Source: Dysosmobacter segnis (GTDB lineage: Bacteria > Bacillota > Clostridia > Oscillospirales > Oscillospiraceae). Taken from it: a stretch of DNA of 64,000 nt. The stretch lies in contig NZ_JACOQI010000002.1 of assembly GCF_014297285.1 (NCBI RefSeq), forward strand, positions 62,001-126,000. Direction: 5' to 3'. The notes under the pieces were generated by a model, which saw nothing but the letters and a program-made list of their open reading frames with translations, was not told the origin of the DNA and ran no database searches. Positions within the stretch are counted from its first letter, which is position 1. Each line of letters begins with the position of its first letter. Made by a program: the position numbers and the translations under genes. Below are positions 41,646 through 50,950 of the stretch, piece after piece.

Positions 41646-41795
41646 GTTTTTTCCCCATGTCCTGTCCCGGATTTTGAAGGTGCGGCGGCCCATCCCCGGA
41701 TTTTCAATCATCTTGAAGCAACCGGAGAAATCTGGTATCCTTTATTATATAGGATAGAATCAACAAAAATCGGAACTGACGGAGGTGTGATAACC

Positions 41796-42083
41796 ATGAC
41801 CCTATCCACTGCGGCCGCGCTGGCAAAGCTGTTCGGGCAATACCTGCTCCAGCCGATCCCCTTCACGCTGACCTTCCTGCTCCCGCTCCTGTTCCGCTTG
41901 ATCGCCCGCAAATACATCTGGCTCACTCTCCCCTTGACCGCACTGGCGGAGGTGCTCCTGAATTGGGACAGCTTTTGTTATTACGAGGCCCGCGGCCTCG
42001 CCCTCCTGTTCACACTGACGCAGCTTGCAGCCATGGCGGTTTTCGTGCGGATCTTACAGGCCGCCGCCAAAAACTCCCGGTAA
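41796..42083 (+). CDS. Small membrane protein, unknown
   Basis: 95 residues with three or four hydrophobic stretches: LLQPIPFTLTFLLPLLFRLI, YIWLTLPLTALAEVLLNW, and LALLFTLTQLAAMAVFVRIL. GGAGGTG lies 8 bases before the ATG at 41796. A possible promoter is TTGAAG, 17 bases, TATCCT at 41713-41741. No family is recognised. It runs convergent with the gene at 42096, 12 bases away. Confidence 0.65.
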   Translation: MTLSTAAALAKLFGQYLLQPIPFTLTFLLPLLFRLIARKYIWLTLPLTALAEVLLNWDSFCYYEARGLALLFTLTQLAAMAVFVRILQAAAKNSR

Positions 42084-42095
42084 ACGCCCCGCTTC

Positions 42096-42524
42096 TCACA
42101 GAGGATAGGGCGAGCCGGTCCACAGCAGCCGGGTCCCCACACCGGGCAGCAGCCGCTCCGCCCCCTCTACCCCCGGCAGGGGAAATTCCTGTGGCTCCAA
42201 TACGCCGCCGCACAGCAGCGGCAGCGTCCGCTGGACGCACAGCACCGGCTCCCGCAGGCTGGACAGGGTGATGCTGTCCCGTGGGGACAGGCCGTAGGTC
42301 ACCACTGTTCCCGCCCGGAGATCGCTTCTGGGGCAGTCCCCCGGCAGCAGCAAGATCCCCGCTGTCACCGCCGCAGGCTCCGGCAGCAGCGCACAGCCCA
42401 TCGGCGTCAGCGTCAGCAGATCCCACCGCTTTTGGCAGACTGCCATGGCGTTCCGCAGATGGCAAATCTCTGCGGGCAACAGAAATTCCCACACATCGGG
42501 ACACAAAAAAAATCCTCCGTCCAT
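42096..42524 (-). CDS. Hypothetical protein
   Basis: 142 residues from an ATG at 42524 with GAGGTGG before it. It begins MDGGFFLCPDVWEFLLPAEI and has CALLPEPAAVTAGILLLPGD, VTYGLSPRDSITLSSL and VLCVQRTLPLLCGGVLEPQE. The last stretches resemble short conserved hypothetical proteins of Clostridia that I cannot place in a named family. There is no signal peptide and no clear membrane span. Convergent with the gene at 41796 and divergent from the DUF5662 gene. Coding potential is supported by the ribosome site and lack of competing frames; function is unknown. Confidence 0.6.
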   Translation of the reverse strand: MDGGFFLCPDVWEFLLPAEICHLRNAMAVCQKRWDLLTLTPMGCALLPEPAAVTAGILLLPGDCPRSDLRAGTVVTYGLSPRDSITLSSLREPVLCVQRTLPLLCGGVLEPQEFPLPGVEGAERLLPGVGTRLLWTGSPYPL

Positions 42525-42633
42525 CAAACCACCTCGCCCATAGTTTGAACAGCGGGAAAAATTTCATACAGGTCCTCGTTTTTTCTGTTGGAATATGATA
42601 TAGTATTTTTATTCTGTTCATGAGGTGAAGCGT

Positions 42634-43167
42634 GTGGATTTCTGGCGGCATCTGAAAACGGTCCAGCGCCATCGGCATCTGGTGCGGCAGTACTGTTTCC
42701 GTCTGGGGCTATACTGGCAGGGCTTGACCCACGATCTGTCCAAGTTCTCTCCGGTGGAGTTCTGGGCCGGCGTCAAATATTTTCAGGGAGACCGCAGCCC
42801 CAATGACGCCCAGCGCCGGGACAAGGGATACAGCGCCTCGTGGATGCACCACAAGGGCCGCAACCGCCACCATTTTGAATACTGGACCGATTACGGCGTC
42901 AGCGGTGAGGGCATCATCGGCGTGGAGATGCCGAAAAAATATGTAGCGGAGATGTTCTGCGACCGGTTGGCTGCCAGTAAGGTCTACCGGGGGCAGGATT
43001 TCCAGCCGGGAGACCCCTACCAGTTTTTCCAGTATGGCAAAAAGAAGCGGCTGCTCATGCATCCGGCCACCTCGGAACTGCTGGAGACCATCCTGATCGT
43101 CCTCCGGGATCAGGGAGAGGACGCCGCCTTCGACTATGTGCGGCGGGAGGTCTTGGGGAAGAAGTAG
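42634..43167 (+). CDS. DUF5662 family protein
   Basis: 177 residues, rich in His, Arg and aromatic residues: DFWRHLKTVQRHRHLVRQYC, LGLYWQGLTHDLSKFSPVEF, YSASWMHHKGRNRHHFEYW and YVAEMFCDRLAASKVYRG. The paired histidines and acidic residues suggest metal binding, and the pattern recalls HD-like hydrolases, but no reaction is established for this family. The start is a GTG at 42634, 8 bases after GAGG; an in-frame GTG 9 bases earlier is also possible. It stands alone, followed by hairpins at 43214-43236 and 43259-43294. Confidence 0.8.
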   Translation: MDFWRHLKTVQRHRHLVRQYCFRLGLYWQGLTHDLSKFSPVEFWAGVKYFQGDRSPNDAQRRDKGYSASWMHHKGRNRHHFEYWTDYGVSGEGIIGVEMPKKYVAEMFCDRLAASKVYRGQDFQPGDPYQFFQYGKKKRLLMHPATSELLETILIVLRDQGEDAAFDYVRREVLGKK

Positions 43168-43258
43168 GTTTTTTCATACCGGAATTATGTGAACTCCCGA
43201 AAAGCGTTGCATTAGTAACAACGCTATCCCTTGTTACATAAAGATTTGCCGAAATAGA

Positions 43259-43294
43259 AAAGCGGTGGTGTTCCGAATGGAACACCACCGCTTT
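43259..43294. terminator. Terminator after the DUF5662 gene
   Basis: AAAGCGGTGGTGTTCC/GGAACACCACCGCTTT with loop GAAT. The flanks are symmetrical, with only modest U-tracts. The 43295-43414 stretch beyond it has no further feature that I recognise. Confidence 0.7.
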
Positions 43295-43414
43295 ATGTCA
43301 ACCGTTTTTTAATTTATGCAACATCTTTCCAGAGGTCATCGGAGGGACATTCCCCCTCCCCTGTTCCTCTATCGGGCAGAAAGGAAACGCCCGTCCGGTC
43401 ACAGAAAGATTCCG

Positions 43415-44152
43415 TTATTCGTTCTCCCAGTTATGCCAGACGTTCTGGACATCATCATTGTCCTCCAACATATCAATGAGCTTCTGCATATTCTTCAGGT
43501 CGCTCTCCTCGGTGAGAGAGATGTAGTTCTGGGGCACCATGGCGATGTCGGCGGAGAGGAAGGTGTAGCCCTTGTCCTCCAGTGCCTTGACCACAGTGTT
43601 GAAGTCATCGGGCTCGCAGCGGACTTCCATCACCATGCCGTCAGCTTCGAAGTCGGCAGCACCGGCCTCCAGCGCGTCCATCATCACGGTATCCTCGTCC
43701 AGCTCCTGATCCTCATTGTCAATGACGATCACACCCTTCCGGTCAAAGCTCCAGGACACGCAGCCCTGCGCGCCCAGATTGCCGTTGCACTTATCAAAGG
43801 CGTGACGAACCTCGGGAGCGGTACGCTGACGGTTGTCGGTCAGAGCGTCCACGATGACGGCCACACCGCCGGGACCGTAGCCCTCATAGGTGACAGCCTC
43901 AAAGTTCTCGGTGCTTCCGGCACCCAGCGCCTTATCAATGGTGCGCTTGATGTTGTCATTGGGCATGTTGACGGCCTTGGCCTTGGCGATCACGGTAGCC
44001 AGGCGGGAGTTGTTGGCAGGGTCGCCGGAACCGCCGCCTTCCTTGACGGCAACAATGATCTCCTTGGCGATCTTGGTGAATGCGGCGGAACGCTTGGCGT
44101 CAGCAGCGCCCTTGGTCTTTTGAATGTTATGCCATTTAGAATGTCCGGACAT
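43415..44152 (-). CDS. YebC/PmpR family protein
   Basis: 245 residues of the YebC/TACO1 family, named as DNA-binding regulators and recently tied to translation of proline stretches. It begins SGHSKWHNIQKTKGAADAKR, then FTKIAKEIIVAVKEGGGSGD, MPNDNIKRTIDKALGAGS and YEGYGPGGVAVIVDALTDN. The acidic C-terminal domain is intact. It follows the nif3-like gene after 5 bases. No pmpR-type target is adjacent. Confidence 0.95.
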   Translation of the reverse strand: MSGHSKWHNIQKTKGAADAKRSAAFTKIAKEIIVAVKEGGGSGDPANNSRLATVIAKAKAVNMPNDNIKRTIDKALGAGSTENFEAVTYEGYGPGGVAVIVDALTDNRQRTAPEVRHAFDKCNGNLGAQGCVSWSFDRKGVIVIDNEDQELDEDTVMMDALEAGAADFEADGMVMEVRCEPDDFNTVVKALEDKGYTFLSADIAMVPQNYISLTEESDLKNMQKLIDMLEDNDDVQNVWHNWENE

Positions 44153-44157
44153 AGTAG

Positions 44158-44955
44158 TTATTCTCCTTCAACAAAATATTGGATGACTTCCTTGTGAGAA
44201 GTCGATTTTATGATTATAAGCTGGGGAAATTCCTTCTCCAGATAGGCGACGATTTTCGCGCAGACCGGGTCCTCCGTGGGGAAATGCCCCGCGTCGATGA
44301 GGTTGATGCCCTTGGGAGCGGCGTCTAAAAACTGGTGATACGTCAGATCCGACGTGACAAAGGTGTCGCAGCCTGCCGCGATCACCGCGTCGATCTCGTC
44401 GCCGCAGGCGCCGCCGCCCACCGCTATATATTCTACCGGCCGGTCCCCGGCATAGCGTACGCCGTTGGCGTGTAACGCCTTGCATACCTCACCCGCAAAG
44501 TCAGATAGCTTTACAGGGTTTCGCAGCCGTCCCACACGGCAGAGACCGGTCTCATCCCCCGGCATAGGCCCAGGGTCCTCGATTCGCAGTGCCTCGGCCA
44601 GTGCGTCGTTGACGCCGCCGGGGGCAATATCCAGATTTGTGTGCATGGAGATCACAGAAATATCCGCTTTCACCAATCTCCGCAGCAGACGGCCCAGATA
44701 GCGGTCGGGCCGCAGAGTCTGCATCTCCGCCTGATGCCAGCGGACGTTCATCAGCGGATGGTGGGACACGATGAGCTGGCAGCCCAGCTTTTCCGCTTCG
44801 GAGACCACATTCTCCGTCACGTCCAGCGCCACCAGCACCCGCTGGACCTCCTGATCGGGGCTGCCTTCCAGATGCCCCACGTTGTCCCAATCGAACGCAA
44901 GATCCTTGGGGGCCAGCTGGAATAACGCCTGTTCAATTTGTGCGACGGTTGGCAT
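44158..44955 (-). CDS. Nif3-like dinuclear metal-centre protein
   Basis: 265 residues of the Nif3/DUF34 family, hexameric proteins with a two-metal site. Ligand stretches: CQLIVSHHPLMN, VISMHTNLDIAPGGVNDALA and DAGHFPTEDPV with a C-terminal ...KSTSHKEVIQYFVEGE. Often tied to GTP cyclohydrolase-like or queuosine/folate chemistry, but unproven. Its start overlaps the trmK end by 23 bases, the classic trmK-nif3 pairing of Firmicutes. Confidence 0.93.
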   Translation of the reverse strand: MPTVAQIEQALFQLAPKDLAFDWDNVGHLEGSPDQEVQRVLVALDVTENVVSEAEKLGCQLIVSHHPLMNVRWHQAEMQTLRPDRYLGRLLRRLVKADISVISMHTNLDIAPGGVNDALAEALRIEDPGPMPGDETGLCRVGRLRNPVKLSDFAGEVCKALHANGVRYAGDRPVEYIAVGGGACGDEIDAVIAAGCDTFVTSDLTYHQFLDAAPKGINLIDAGHFPTEDPVCAKIVAYLEKEFPQLIIIKSTSHKEVIQYFVEGE

Positions 44956-45637
44956 GGCGCCACTCCTCTCTTGCCCGTAATAACGCGGTCAAAATCTCCC
45001 GCAGTTCCTCCGTCCGCGCTTGCAGCCGGGTGGAGCGTTTCGCTCCCGCCAGTGCCATCTGCGTGCGGACGATTTTTTCAACGATGTATCGATCCGCCAG
45101 CGGATCGTGGGCCAGCCCTATGCCGCCCCAGACCTGACTGAGGGACAGTTCCATTTTCCCCGCCTTGGCCTCCATCACAGTGTACAGGGTTCCCCGGTCG
45201 CGGACCAGTGCTTCCCGCGTGATGGCAAAACCGTTTTTCGCCAGATATTGCCGCACCATTTCCTCATGGGACTGGGGCTGCAGCAGCAGCGTGTGCTGCC
45301 CTTCCGCCGTCCACGGTGCGGCCTTCAGGATCGAGAGGATCGTCTCCCCTCCCATCCCCGCAATGGTAACGGTGTCCACCTCAGAGGGGCGGATCCCGGC
45401 AAGGCCATTGCAGAGTCGGTATTCAATGTTGTCCGTACCGTAGAGCGATCCGGTCACCTTGGCCCGCTCCAACGGGCCGGGCCGCAGATCGCTGGCCACT
45501 GCTCCCCGGATCTTTCCCTGAAGCCGCAGCCATGTAGGGAGATAGCCGTGATCGGTGCCAACGTCGGCCAGATACGCGCCCTCAGGCACCCACCCGGCAA
45601 TCAGCCGCAGTCGGGGCGGCAATTCCAGCGCCCGCAT
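44933..45637 (-). CDS. trmK: tRNA (adenine22-N1)-methyltransferase TrmK
   Basis: SAM-dependent tRNA m1A22 methyltransferase, 234 residues. It begins LPPRLRLIAGWVPEGAYLAD, then VGTDHGYLPTWLRLQGKIRG (SAM loop), NGLAGIRPSEVDTVTIAGMG with GGETILSIL, and LLLQPQSHEEMVRQYL. GGGGAG precedes the ATG at 45637. Longer readings run into the repeat upstream and are not supported. Only repeats lie before it, so its promoter was not located. Confidence 0.94.
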   Translation of the reverse strand: MRALELPPRLRLIAGWVPEGAYLADVGTDHGYLPTWLRLQGKIRGAVASDLRPGPLERAKVTGSLYGTDNIEYRLCNGLAGIRPSEVDTVTIAGMGGETILSILKAAPWTAEGQHTLLLQPQSHEEMVRQYLAKNGFAITREALVRDRGTLYTVMEAKAGKMELSLSQVWGGIGLAHDPLADRYIVEKIVRTQMALAGAKRSTRLQARTEELREILTALLRAREEWRHANRRTN

Positions 45638-45663
45638 GGTCTCTCCCCTTTCCGGTGGTTTTG

Positions 45664-45888
45664 TCCGTTCGTTCCGGGCATGGTTCAGGACGCATACGGT
45701 ATCCCGTATGCGTCCCCGCAAGAACTTCGTTCCTGCGGGGTTGGTTTTTCATGTGAAAAACCGTTTGATTGAAATCGTGCAGAAAACCCCTCCTGGGTTT
45801 TCCGCACACACCTTTCCTTCCCGTCGATGAACGCTTTCCGTTCGTTCCAGGCATGGTTCAGGACGCATACGGTATCCCGTATGCGTCC
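45664..45888 (-). repeat. 52-bp hairpin-bearing direct repeat unit (period 173)
   Basis: The segment 45664-45715 is repeated at 45837-45888 with one mismatch. Each copy contains GGACGCATACGG/CCGTATGCGTCC with a 4-base loop. The 121 bases between hold further stems: CCCCGCAGGAACGAA/TTCTTGCGGGG (45714-45740), GGTTTTTCA/TGAAAAACC and AAAACCC/GGGTTTT. It fills the gap between DUF1858 and trmK. Open frames in it translate to cysteine/arginine-rich peptides and have no credible start; I regard them as non-coding. One copy abuts the DUF1858 stop, so its hairpin could end that transcript. Confidence 0.75.
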
Positions 45889-45903
45889 TGTCGAGTGGTG
45901 CAA

Positions 45904-46110
45904 TTACTGAGCCTTGTTGGCTTCCTCGTTCACCAGAGCCAGCAGCTTGTCCACGTCGATGCCGTGGACCATGCAGGCCTCCTCCACGGTCTCACCGCGG
46001 GATGAGGGACAGCCCAGGCAATGCATACCGATGGACAGGAAAATGGGCGCAGTCTGAGGTGCAACGTCCAGAATATCACCGATGATGGTGTCCTTCGTAA
46101 TATTGATCAT
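45904..46110 (-). CDS. DUF1858 domain-containing protein
   Basis: 68-residue protein that is almost entirely a DUF1858 domain. MINITKDTIIGDILDVAPQT begins it. HCLGCPSSRGETVEEA contains the CxxC of the family, and GIDVDKLLALVNEEANK ends it. Such proteins occur next to hybrid-cluster and iron-sulfur genes, but here it stands alone. AGGAGG lies 9 bases before the ATG at 46110, and a consensus promoter at 46148-46176. Function unknown; redox or metal binding through the cysteines is possible. Confidence 0.9.
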   Translation of the reverse strand: MINITKDTIIGDILDVAPQTAPIFLSIGMHCLGCPSSRGETVEEACMVHGIDVDKLLALVNEEANKAQ

Positions 46111-46147
46111 TGGAATGATCCTCCTGTTTTGAAAAATGAGCACTAAT

Positions 46148-46176
46148 ATTATACTCAATTTTTTCTGTGATTTCAA
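46148..46176 (-). promoter_or_regulatory. Sigma-A promoter of the DUF1858 gene
   Basis: TTGAAA, 17-bp spacer, TATAAT on the minus strand. Confidence 0.82.
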
Positions 46177-46241
46177 TAGATAATCGAAGAAAAGCCGTAT
46201 AAACCGGGAAAATCATTTGGAAATTTTGCAAAAATCAGCGA

Positions 46242-47267
46242 TCAGCGCAGGAACATGGCATCGCCGAAGCTGAAAAAGCGGTATTTTTCCCGGACGGCTT
46301 CCTCATAAGCGGCCAGAACATGCTCCCGTCCGGCAAAGGCGGACACCAGCATGATGAGGGTGCTCTCCGGCAGGTGGAAGTTGGTCACAAGGCCGTCCAT
46401 CACCTTGAAGCGGTAGCCGGGGTAGATATAGATGTTGGTCCAGCCGGCCTTGGCCTCCATGTGGCCGTCCTCCGCCGCCCAGGATTCCAGCGTCCGGCAG
46501 GAGGTGGTGCCCACGCAGATGCAGCGCCCGCCGTTGGCTTTGGTACGGTTGATGAGGTCCGCCGTCTCCTGTGAGATCACGCAGTATTCACTGTGCATCT
46601 CGTGGTCGGTGATCTCGTCCTCCTTCACGGGGCGGAAGGTGCCAAGACCCACATGGAGCGTCACATAGCCGATGTTCACGCCCTTGGCCTTGATCTGCTC
46701 CAGCAGCTCCGGAGTGAAGTGCAGTCCCGCCGTGGGGGCCGCCGCGCTGCCCAGCACCTTGGAGTACACCGTCTGATACCGCTCCTGATCCTGAAGCTCC
46801 TCCTTGATGTAGGGCGGCAGGGGCATTTTACCCAGATGCTCCAAAACCTCCAGGAAAATTCCCTCGTAATCAAAGCGCACCAGACGGTTGCCGTCCGGCA
46901 GGACCTTTGTGACCTCTGCCGTCAGCTCGCCGTTGCCGAAGGAGAGTTTGGCTCCCTCCCGCATATGCCGTCCCGGGCGCACCAGACATTCCCACGTCTT
47001 TTCTCCCCGGTCGATGAGCAGCAGCACCTCACAGGCGCCGCCTCCCGGCAGACGCTGACCCAGCAGACGGGCGGGCAGCACCCGGGAATCGTTCAGGATC
47101 AGGCAGTCACCGGGGTTCAGGAAATCCGGCAGCTCGTAGAAATGGTGATGCTCCCAGGCGCCGGTGTTCCGGTCCAGAGTCATGAGCCGGGAACCGTCCC
47201 GCCGCTCCAGCGGCGTCTGGGCGATCAGTTCCTCCGGGAGCTGGTAGTTAAAATCGCTTGTTTTCAT
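46242..47267 (-). CDS. queA: S-adenosylmethionine:tRNA ribosyltransferase-isomerase
   Basis: Adds the cyclopentane precursor moiety to preQ1-tRNA in queuosine synthesis, 341 residues. It begins [20 protein letters not shown], then [41 protein letters not shown] stretch ([17 protein letters not shown]), and [20 protein letters not shown] with [12 protein letters not shown]. The ATG at 47267 has GAGG 6 bases before it. It follows the SpoIID-like gene after 8 bases. tgt, often next, is not present. Confidence 0.96.
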   Translation of the reverse strand: MKTSDFNYQLPEELIAQTPLERRDGSRLMTLDRNTGAWEHHHFYELPDFLNPGDCLILNDSRVLPARLLGQRLPGGGACEVLLLIDRGEKTWECLVRPGRHMREGAKLSFGNGELTAEVTKVLPDGNRLVRFDYEGIFLEVLEHLGKMPLPPYIKEELQDQERYQTVYSKVLGSAAAPTAGLHFTPELLEQIKAKGVNIGYVTLHVGLGTFRPVKEDEITDHEMHSEYCVISQETADLINRTKANGGRCICVGTTSCRTLESWAAEDGHMEAKAGWTNIYIYPGYRFKVMDGLVTNFHLPESTLIMLVSAFAGREHVLAAYEEAVREKYRFFSFGDAMFLR

Positions 47268-47275
47268 GTTCAACC

Positions 47276-48652
47276 TCACTTGATGGTAATATCTGTATAG
47301 TAGAATTTCAGAATTTCGTCATAGGTATACCCCAGCTCCGCCATGGCCTTGGCACCGTACTGGCTCATGCCGAGATTGTGGCCGCTGCCGCTGCCGGTGA
47401 TGGTAAAGGTGCCGTCCTTGGAAAACGCAGGCGTTTGGCCTTCGCCTACCGTAGATATTCCGGAGGCGGACAGCACAGATGCGCTGCCGTCCAGTCTGAC
47501 GGTCTTTCCGCCGCCGCTGAGGACGCTGATCCCTTCCAAGGAGCGGATCACCGTATTGCTGTCGTTGATATAAATGCCGCCGGAGGACGCGCCGGCTCCG
47601 TTGATGGTGAACCGCTGGCTCTTGACGGATTTATTATAGGTGCTGGAATAGAAAATCGTGCGGCAGGTCTCCCCTTTTACCGTCACGCTGTCCCGGCTGC
47701 CCTCAAAGGTCACCTTGCTGACGTTGCCCATCGGCGTGAACTCCGCCACATAGACGTTTTTCACAGTGCCGATGCTGTACCCCTTCTGCTCTAAGATCCA
47801 CGTCAGTTCATCGGCGGTGTAGGTAACAGTCCAGTTGTAATTGGGAATGTTGGTCTTGGCCTCATAGGGGTCCTTCTTCCCCACCAAGTAGGGAATGCTG
47901 CTCCAGACATTGGCGGCGTCCTCCGTGGCCCCGCCGTTGGACGCGCAGTAGACCACCGTATCCGCAGGCTTGCCGCCGTAATAGATCATCTCGCCCGCCG
48001 TGTTGTCCACCGCCGCGTCCGTCATATCGGTTGCCCGGTTGCGGCCATAGTACACCTGACAGTCGGTGCCGGCGCAGACGTCAAAGCCCAAAGAGGGATG
48101 CCGGGTCTTTACGGCATAGGTCCGGGCGCAGACCGCCTGCGCTTCCAGAGCCGCCAGCGGCCAGTCTTTGTCCATCTCGTAGGGCACGACGCCCTTGACA
48201 TAGTCTTCAATATCCACCACGTTGATAACCGTCAAAGTGCCGTCGGCGTTTGGGCGGTACTCAAAGCCGCCGGGGTACTTATAGCCCTTGCACCAAGTCT
48301 CCGTGTGCCGTCCCATGGGGCGGATGCCGAGACAGTAGCCGTTGTCCCGGAATTGGAACAAGACCTCCCCGCTGCGGGTCTCCGTCACCGTCACGCCGTT
48401 TCCGGAGCCGGAAGCCTGCATGGTGATGGTGGTCTCGTCGGTCTCGTCCAGATAGACGAACTCCCGGTCCTCGTCATAGTAGCCGAACTCGTATCCGGAC
48501 CCCGCGGCGTTTTCCAGATTGGCGGCTTCCAGAGCCGTGTCGCCCCAGCGGATGCCCACCTTCAGGGTGTCATTGACCACAGCGGACGCCGAAACGGCAG
48601 TCAGGCTGAACAAAGTGATGATAAACAGAAAGGACAACACACGTTTTTTCAT
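47276..48652 (-). CDS. SpoIID/LytB domain protein
   Basis: Secreted 458-residue protein of the SpoIID/LytB family; SpoIID is a lytic transglycosylase acting on spore-septum peptidoglycan. A signal peptide ([20 protein letters not shown]) is followed by a first domain and then by the SpoIID domain (about 140-440): [20 protein letters not shown] with the conserved Glu, [15 protein letters not shown], and the final [25 protein letters not shown] precedes the ATG at 48652. The protein is longer than Bacillus SpoIID, so it may be a paralogue. Its promoter overlaps that of asd, which is transcribed in the other direction. Confidence 0.9.
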   Translation of the reverse strand: MKKRVLSFLFIITLFSLTAVSASAVVNDTLKVGIRWGDTALEAANLENAAGSGYEFGYYDEDREFVYLDETDETTITMQASGSGNGVTVTETRSGEVLFQFRDNGYCLGIRPMGRHTETWCKGYKYPGGFEYRPNADGTLTVINVVDIEDYVKGVVPYEMDKDWPLAALEAQAVCARTYAVKTRHPSLGFDVCAGTDCQVYYGRNRATDMTDAAVDNTAGEMIYYGGKPADTVVYCASNGGATEDAANVWSSIPYLVGKKDPYEAKTNIPNYNWTVTYTADELTWILEQKGYSIGTVKNVYVAEFTPMGNVSKVTFEGSRDSVTVKGETCRTIFYSSTYNKSVKSQRFTINGAGASSGGIYINDSNTVIRSLEGISVLSGGGKTVRLDGSASVLSASGISTVGEGQTPAFSKDGTFTITGSGSGHNLGMSQYGAKAMAELGYTYDEILKFYYTDITIK

Positions 48653-48675
48653 AAAACCTCCCAATGGCGAATACC

Positions 48676-48727
48676 TTGACGATAGAGGATCTGTCTGCTA
48701 TTATATAGACAAATGTCCGCGGTACAA
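48676..48727. promoter_or_regulatory. Overlapping divergent promoters for asd and SpoIID-like gene
   Basis: Plus strand: TTGACG (48676), 17 bp, TATTAT (48699). Minus strand: TTGTAC (48722-48727), 16 bp, TATAAT (48700-48705). The two -10 boxes share the same bases. A second plus-strand -10, TATAAT at 48762-48767, has only a weak -35. Confidence 0.6.
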
Positions 48728-48830
48728 AAACACATCTCATGGACGTACATATCTTAATTATTATAATACACATTGGCCCCGGATTCAACCGGTATCGACG
48801 ATTTCCCGGGACCCGAAGGAGGAATCTGCT

Positions 48831-49922
48831 ATGAAACGGTATCAGGTCGGCATCATCGGCGGTACGGGTATGGTGGGCCAGCGGTTTGTGACCCTGTTGG
48901 AAAACCATCCCTGGTTCCAGCTCACCGCCATCGCTGCCAGCGCCAGAAGCGCGGGAAAGTCCTACTGGGAGGCCGTCTGTGACCGCTGGGCTCTGGATAT
49001 TCCCTGCCCCGAAGCCGCAAAGTCCCTGACGGTGCTGGACGCTGAGGCGGACGCGGAGAAGCTGGCCGGTATGGTGGATTTCTGTTTCTGCGCCGTGGAT
49101 ATGCCAAAGGACGCCATCCGGGCGCTGGAGGAAACCTACGCCAAGCTGGAATGTCCCATCGTTTCTAACAACTCCGCCCACCGCTGGACAGAGGATGTGC
49201 CCATGGTGGTGCCGGAGATCAACGCCGAGCATCTGGCGATCATCGAGGCCCAGCGAAAGCGGCTGGGCACCAAGCGGGGGTTCATTGCCGTCAAGAGCAA
49301 CTGCTCCCTCCAGAGCTATGTCCCCGCCCTTCATCCCCTGATGAAATACGGTCTGGAACGTGCGCTGGTGTGTACCTATCAGGCCATCTCCGGCGCGGGG
49401 AAAACCTTCCAGCGCTGGCCTGAGATGGTGGATAACTGCATCCCTTACATCGGCGGCGAGGAGGAAAAGAGCGAGCAGGAGCCGCTGAAGCTGTGGGGCC
49501 GGGTGGAAAACGGCAGGATCGTCAAGGCGGAGGGGCCCGCCATCACCGCCCAGTGCTTCCGGGTAGCCTGTCAGGACGGCCACATGGCCGCAGTGTTCAT
49601 GAAATTCAAGGACGGCTGCAAGCCCTCCATGGAGCAGATCAAAGTGGATTGGGCCGCATTCCGGGGCCCAGCGCAGGAATTGCAGTTACCCTCCGCCCCC
49701 AAGCAATTTCTCCACTATTTTGAGGAACCGGACCGCCCCCAGACCCGTCTGGACCGGATGCTGGAGCGGGGCATGGCGGTGTCTCTGGGCCGTCTGCGGG
49801 AGGATACCCAGTATGACTACAAATTTGTCGGGCTGAGCCACAATACCCTTCGTGGGGCCGCCGGGGGTGCTGTTCTGTTGGCAGAATTGCTGTGCGCAAA
49901 TGGCTATATTCAGCAGGTGTAA
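48831..49922 (+). CDS. asd: Aspartate-semialdehyde dehydrogenase
   Basis: Reduces aspartyl phosphate to the semialdehyde for lysine, diaminopimelate and threonine synthesis, 363 residues. [20 protein letters not shown] is the NADP loop; [19 protein letters not shown] contains the active-site Cys; [13 protein letters not shown] and [20 protein letters not shown] follow. The sequence belongs to the longer archaeal/fungal-like Asd type rather than the E. coli type. AAGGAGGAATCTGCT is just before the ATG at 48831. It lies ahead of dapA in the same direction, though a terminator stands between. Confidence 0.93.
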   Translation: MKRYQVGIIGGTGMVGQRFVTLLENHPWFQLTAIAASARSAGKSYWEAVCDRWALDIPCPEAAKSLTVLDAEADAEKLAGMVDFCFCAVDMPKDAIRALEETYAKLECPIVSNNSAHRWTEDVPMVVPEINAEHLAIIEAQRKRLGTKRGFIAVKSNCSLQSYVPALHPLMKYGLERALVCTYQAISGAGKTFQRWPEMVDNCIPYIGGEEEKSEQEPLKLWGRVENGRIVKAEGPAITAQCFRVACQDGHMAAVFMKFKDGCKPSMEQIKVDWAAFRGPAQELQLPSAPKQFLHYFEEPDRPQTRLDRMLERGMAVSLGRLREDTQYDYKFVGLSHNTLRGAAGGAVLLAELLCANGYIQQV

Positions 49923-49943
49923 AGGTAAACAACTTAATTGCAC

Positions 49944-49977
49944 AAAAGCGGATGCCAAAGCAGGCATCCGCTTTTTC
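49944..49977 (+). terminator. Terminator between asd and dapA
   Basis: AAAAGCGGATGCC/GGCATCCGCTTTT with a 6-base loop, then TTTTTC. It ends only 25 bases before the dapA start; some read-through is likely if dapA has no other promoter. Confidence 0.8.
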
Positions 49978-50002
49978 ATGTTGAAAAGGGAGGTATTTTG
50001 TT

Positions 50003-50902
50003 GTGAAGGAGATTCTCTTTACAGGTTCTGGTGTGGCCATTGTGACGCCGTTTCACGCCGGGGCGGTGAATTTTCCCGCCTTTGGGCGGCTCATTGACCG
50101 GCAGATCGACGGCGGCACCGACGCCATCATCGTCTGCGGCACCACCGGAGAGGCGGCCACCATGACCCAGAAGGAGCGCATGGAGACCATCGCCTATTGC
50201 GTGGACCGGGTGGCGGGGCGCGTGCCGGTGATCGCCGGTACCGGCGCCAACGATACTCAGGTAGCCCGGGAAAACGCCCTGGCTGCGGAGCGCCTCGGCG
50301 TGGACGGTCTGCTGATCGTCACCCCCTACTACAACAAGGCAACCCAGCAAGGTCTGCTGCGGCACTACAAGGTCATTGCGGATTCCGTGGGCACTCCCAT
50401 CATCCTCTACAACGTCCCCTCCCGCACCGGGGTCAACATCCAGCCGGAGACCTATGCGGAGCTGGCCCAACACCCCAACATCGCAGGTGTCAAGGAGGCC
50501 AGCGGGAATTTCAGCCAAATCCAAAAAACCCGGAACCTCTGCCCTGCCGATTTTGCCATCTGGTCCGGCAATGACGATGAGACCGCCGCCATCTGTATGC
50601 TGGGCGGTTCCGGGGTCATTTCCGTGGTGGCCAACGTCCTCCCCGCAGAAATGCACCGGCTGACGGCCCTCTGCCTTGCCAATGACTTCTCCGCGGCGGG
50701 CAGACTGCAATTAAAGCTGAAGCCCCTGTGCGACGCGCTGTTCTGCGAGGTGAATCCCATTCCGGTAAAAACCGCCCTGAACCTCATGGGTCTGGAGGCC
50801 GGGGAGCTGCGGCTCCCTCTCTGCCCCCCCACCGACGCCAGCGTGGAGCGGCTGAAGCTGGCCCTTTCATCGTGGGATCTGCTGCCGGAGCAGACCTCCT
50901 GA
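50003..50902 (+). CDS. dapA: 4-hydroxy-tetrahydrodipicolinate synthase
   Basis: Condenses pyruvate with aspartate semialdehyde in lysine/diaminopimelate synthesis, following Asd. 299 residues. VCGTTGEAATM carries the paired Thr, YNVPSRTGVNI the catalytic Tyr, and NIAGVKEASGNFSQI the Schiff-base Lys. Start is GTG at 50003 with GGGAGG 9 bases upstream. Its terminator has been split by element D, 18 bases after the stop. Confidence 0.96.
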   Translation: MKEILFTGSGVAIVTPFHAGAVNFPAFGRLIDRQIDGGTDAIIVCGTTGEAATMTQKERMETIAYCVDRVAGRVPVIAGTGANDTQVARENALAAERLGVDGLLIVTPYYNKATQQGLLRHYKVIADSVGTPIILYNVPSRTGVNIQPETYAELAQHPNIAGVKEASGNFSQIQKTRNLCPADFAIWSGNDDETAAICMLGGSGVISVVANVLPAEMHRLTALCLANDFSAAGRLQLKLKPLCDALFCEVNPIPVKTALNLMGLEAGELRLPLCPPTDASVERLKLALSSWDLLPEQTS

Positions 50903-50920
50903 GCTTCTTTTCCCGGGAAA

Positions 50921-50950
50921 AGTGCCGCTGTTCTTGCGAACAGCGGCACT
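50921..50950 (+). repeat. Gene-proximal duplicate of the dapA terminator hairpin
   Basis: AGTGCCGCTGTTC/GAACAGCGGCACT with loop TTGC; its arms are identical to 51329-51358. It runs into element D without a U-tract. Confidence 0.85.

Noticed and set aside
45685..45903. 72-residue frame across the 52-bp direct repeat
   Set aside because: It covers both repeat copies and the hairpins; no ribosome site. More likely a repeat translated by chance.
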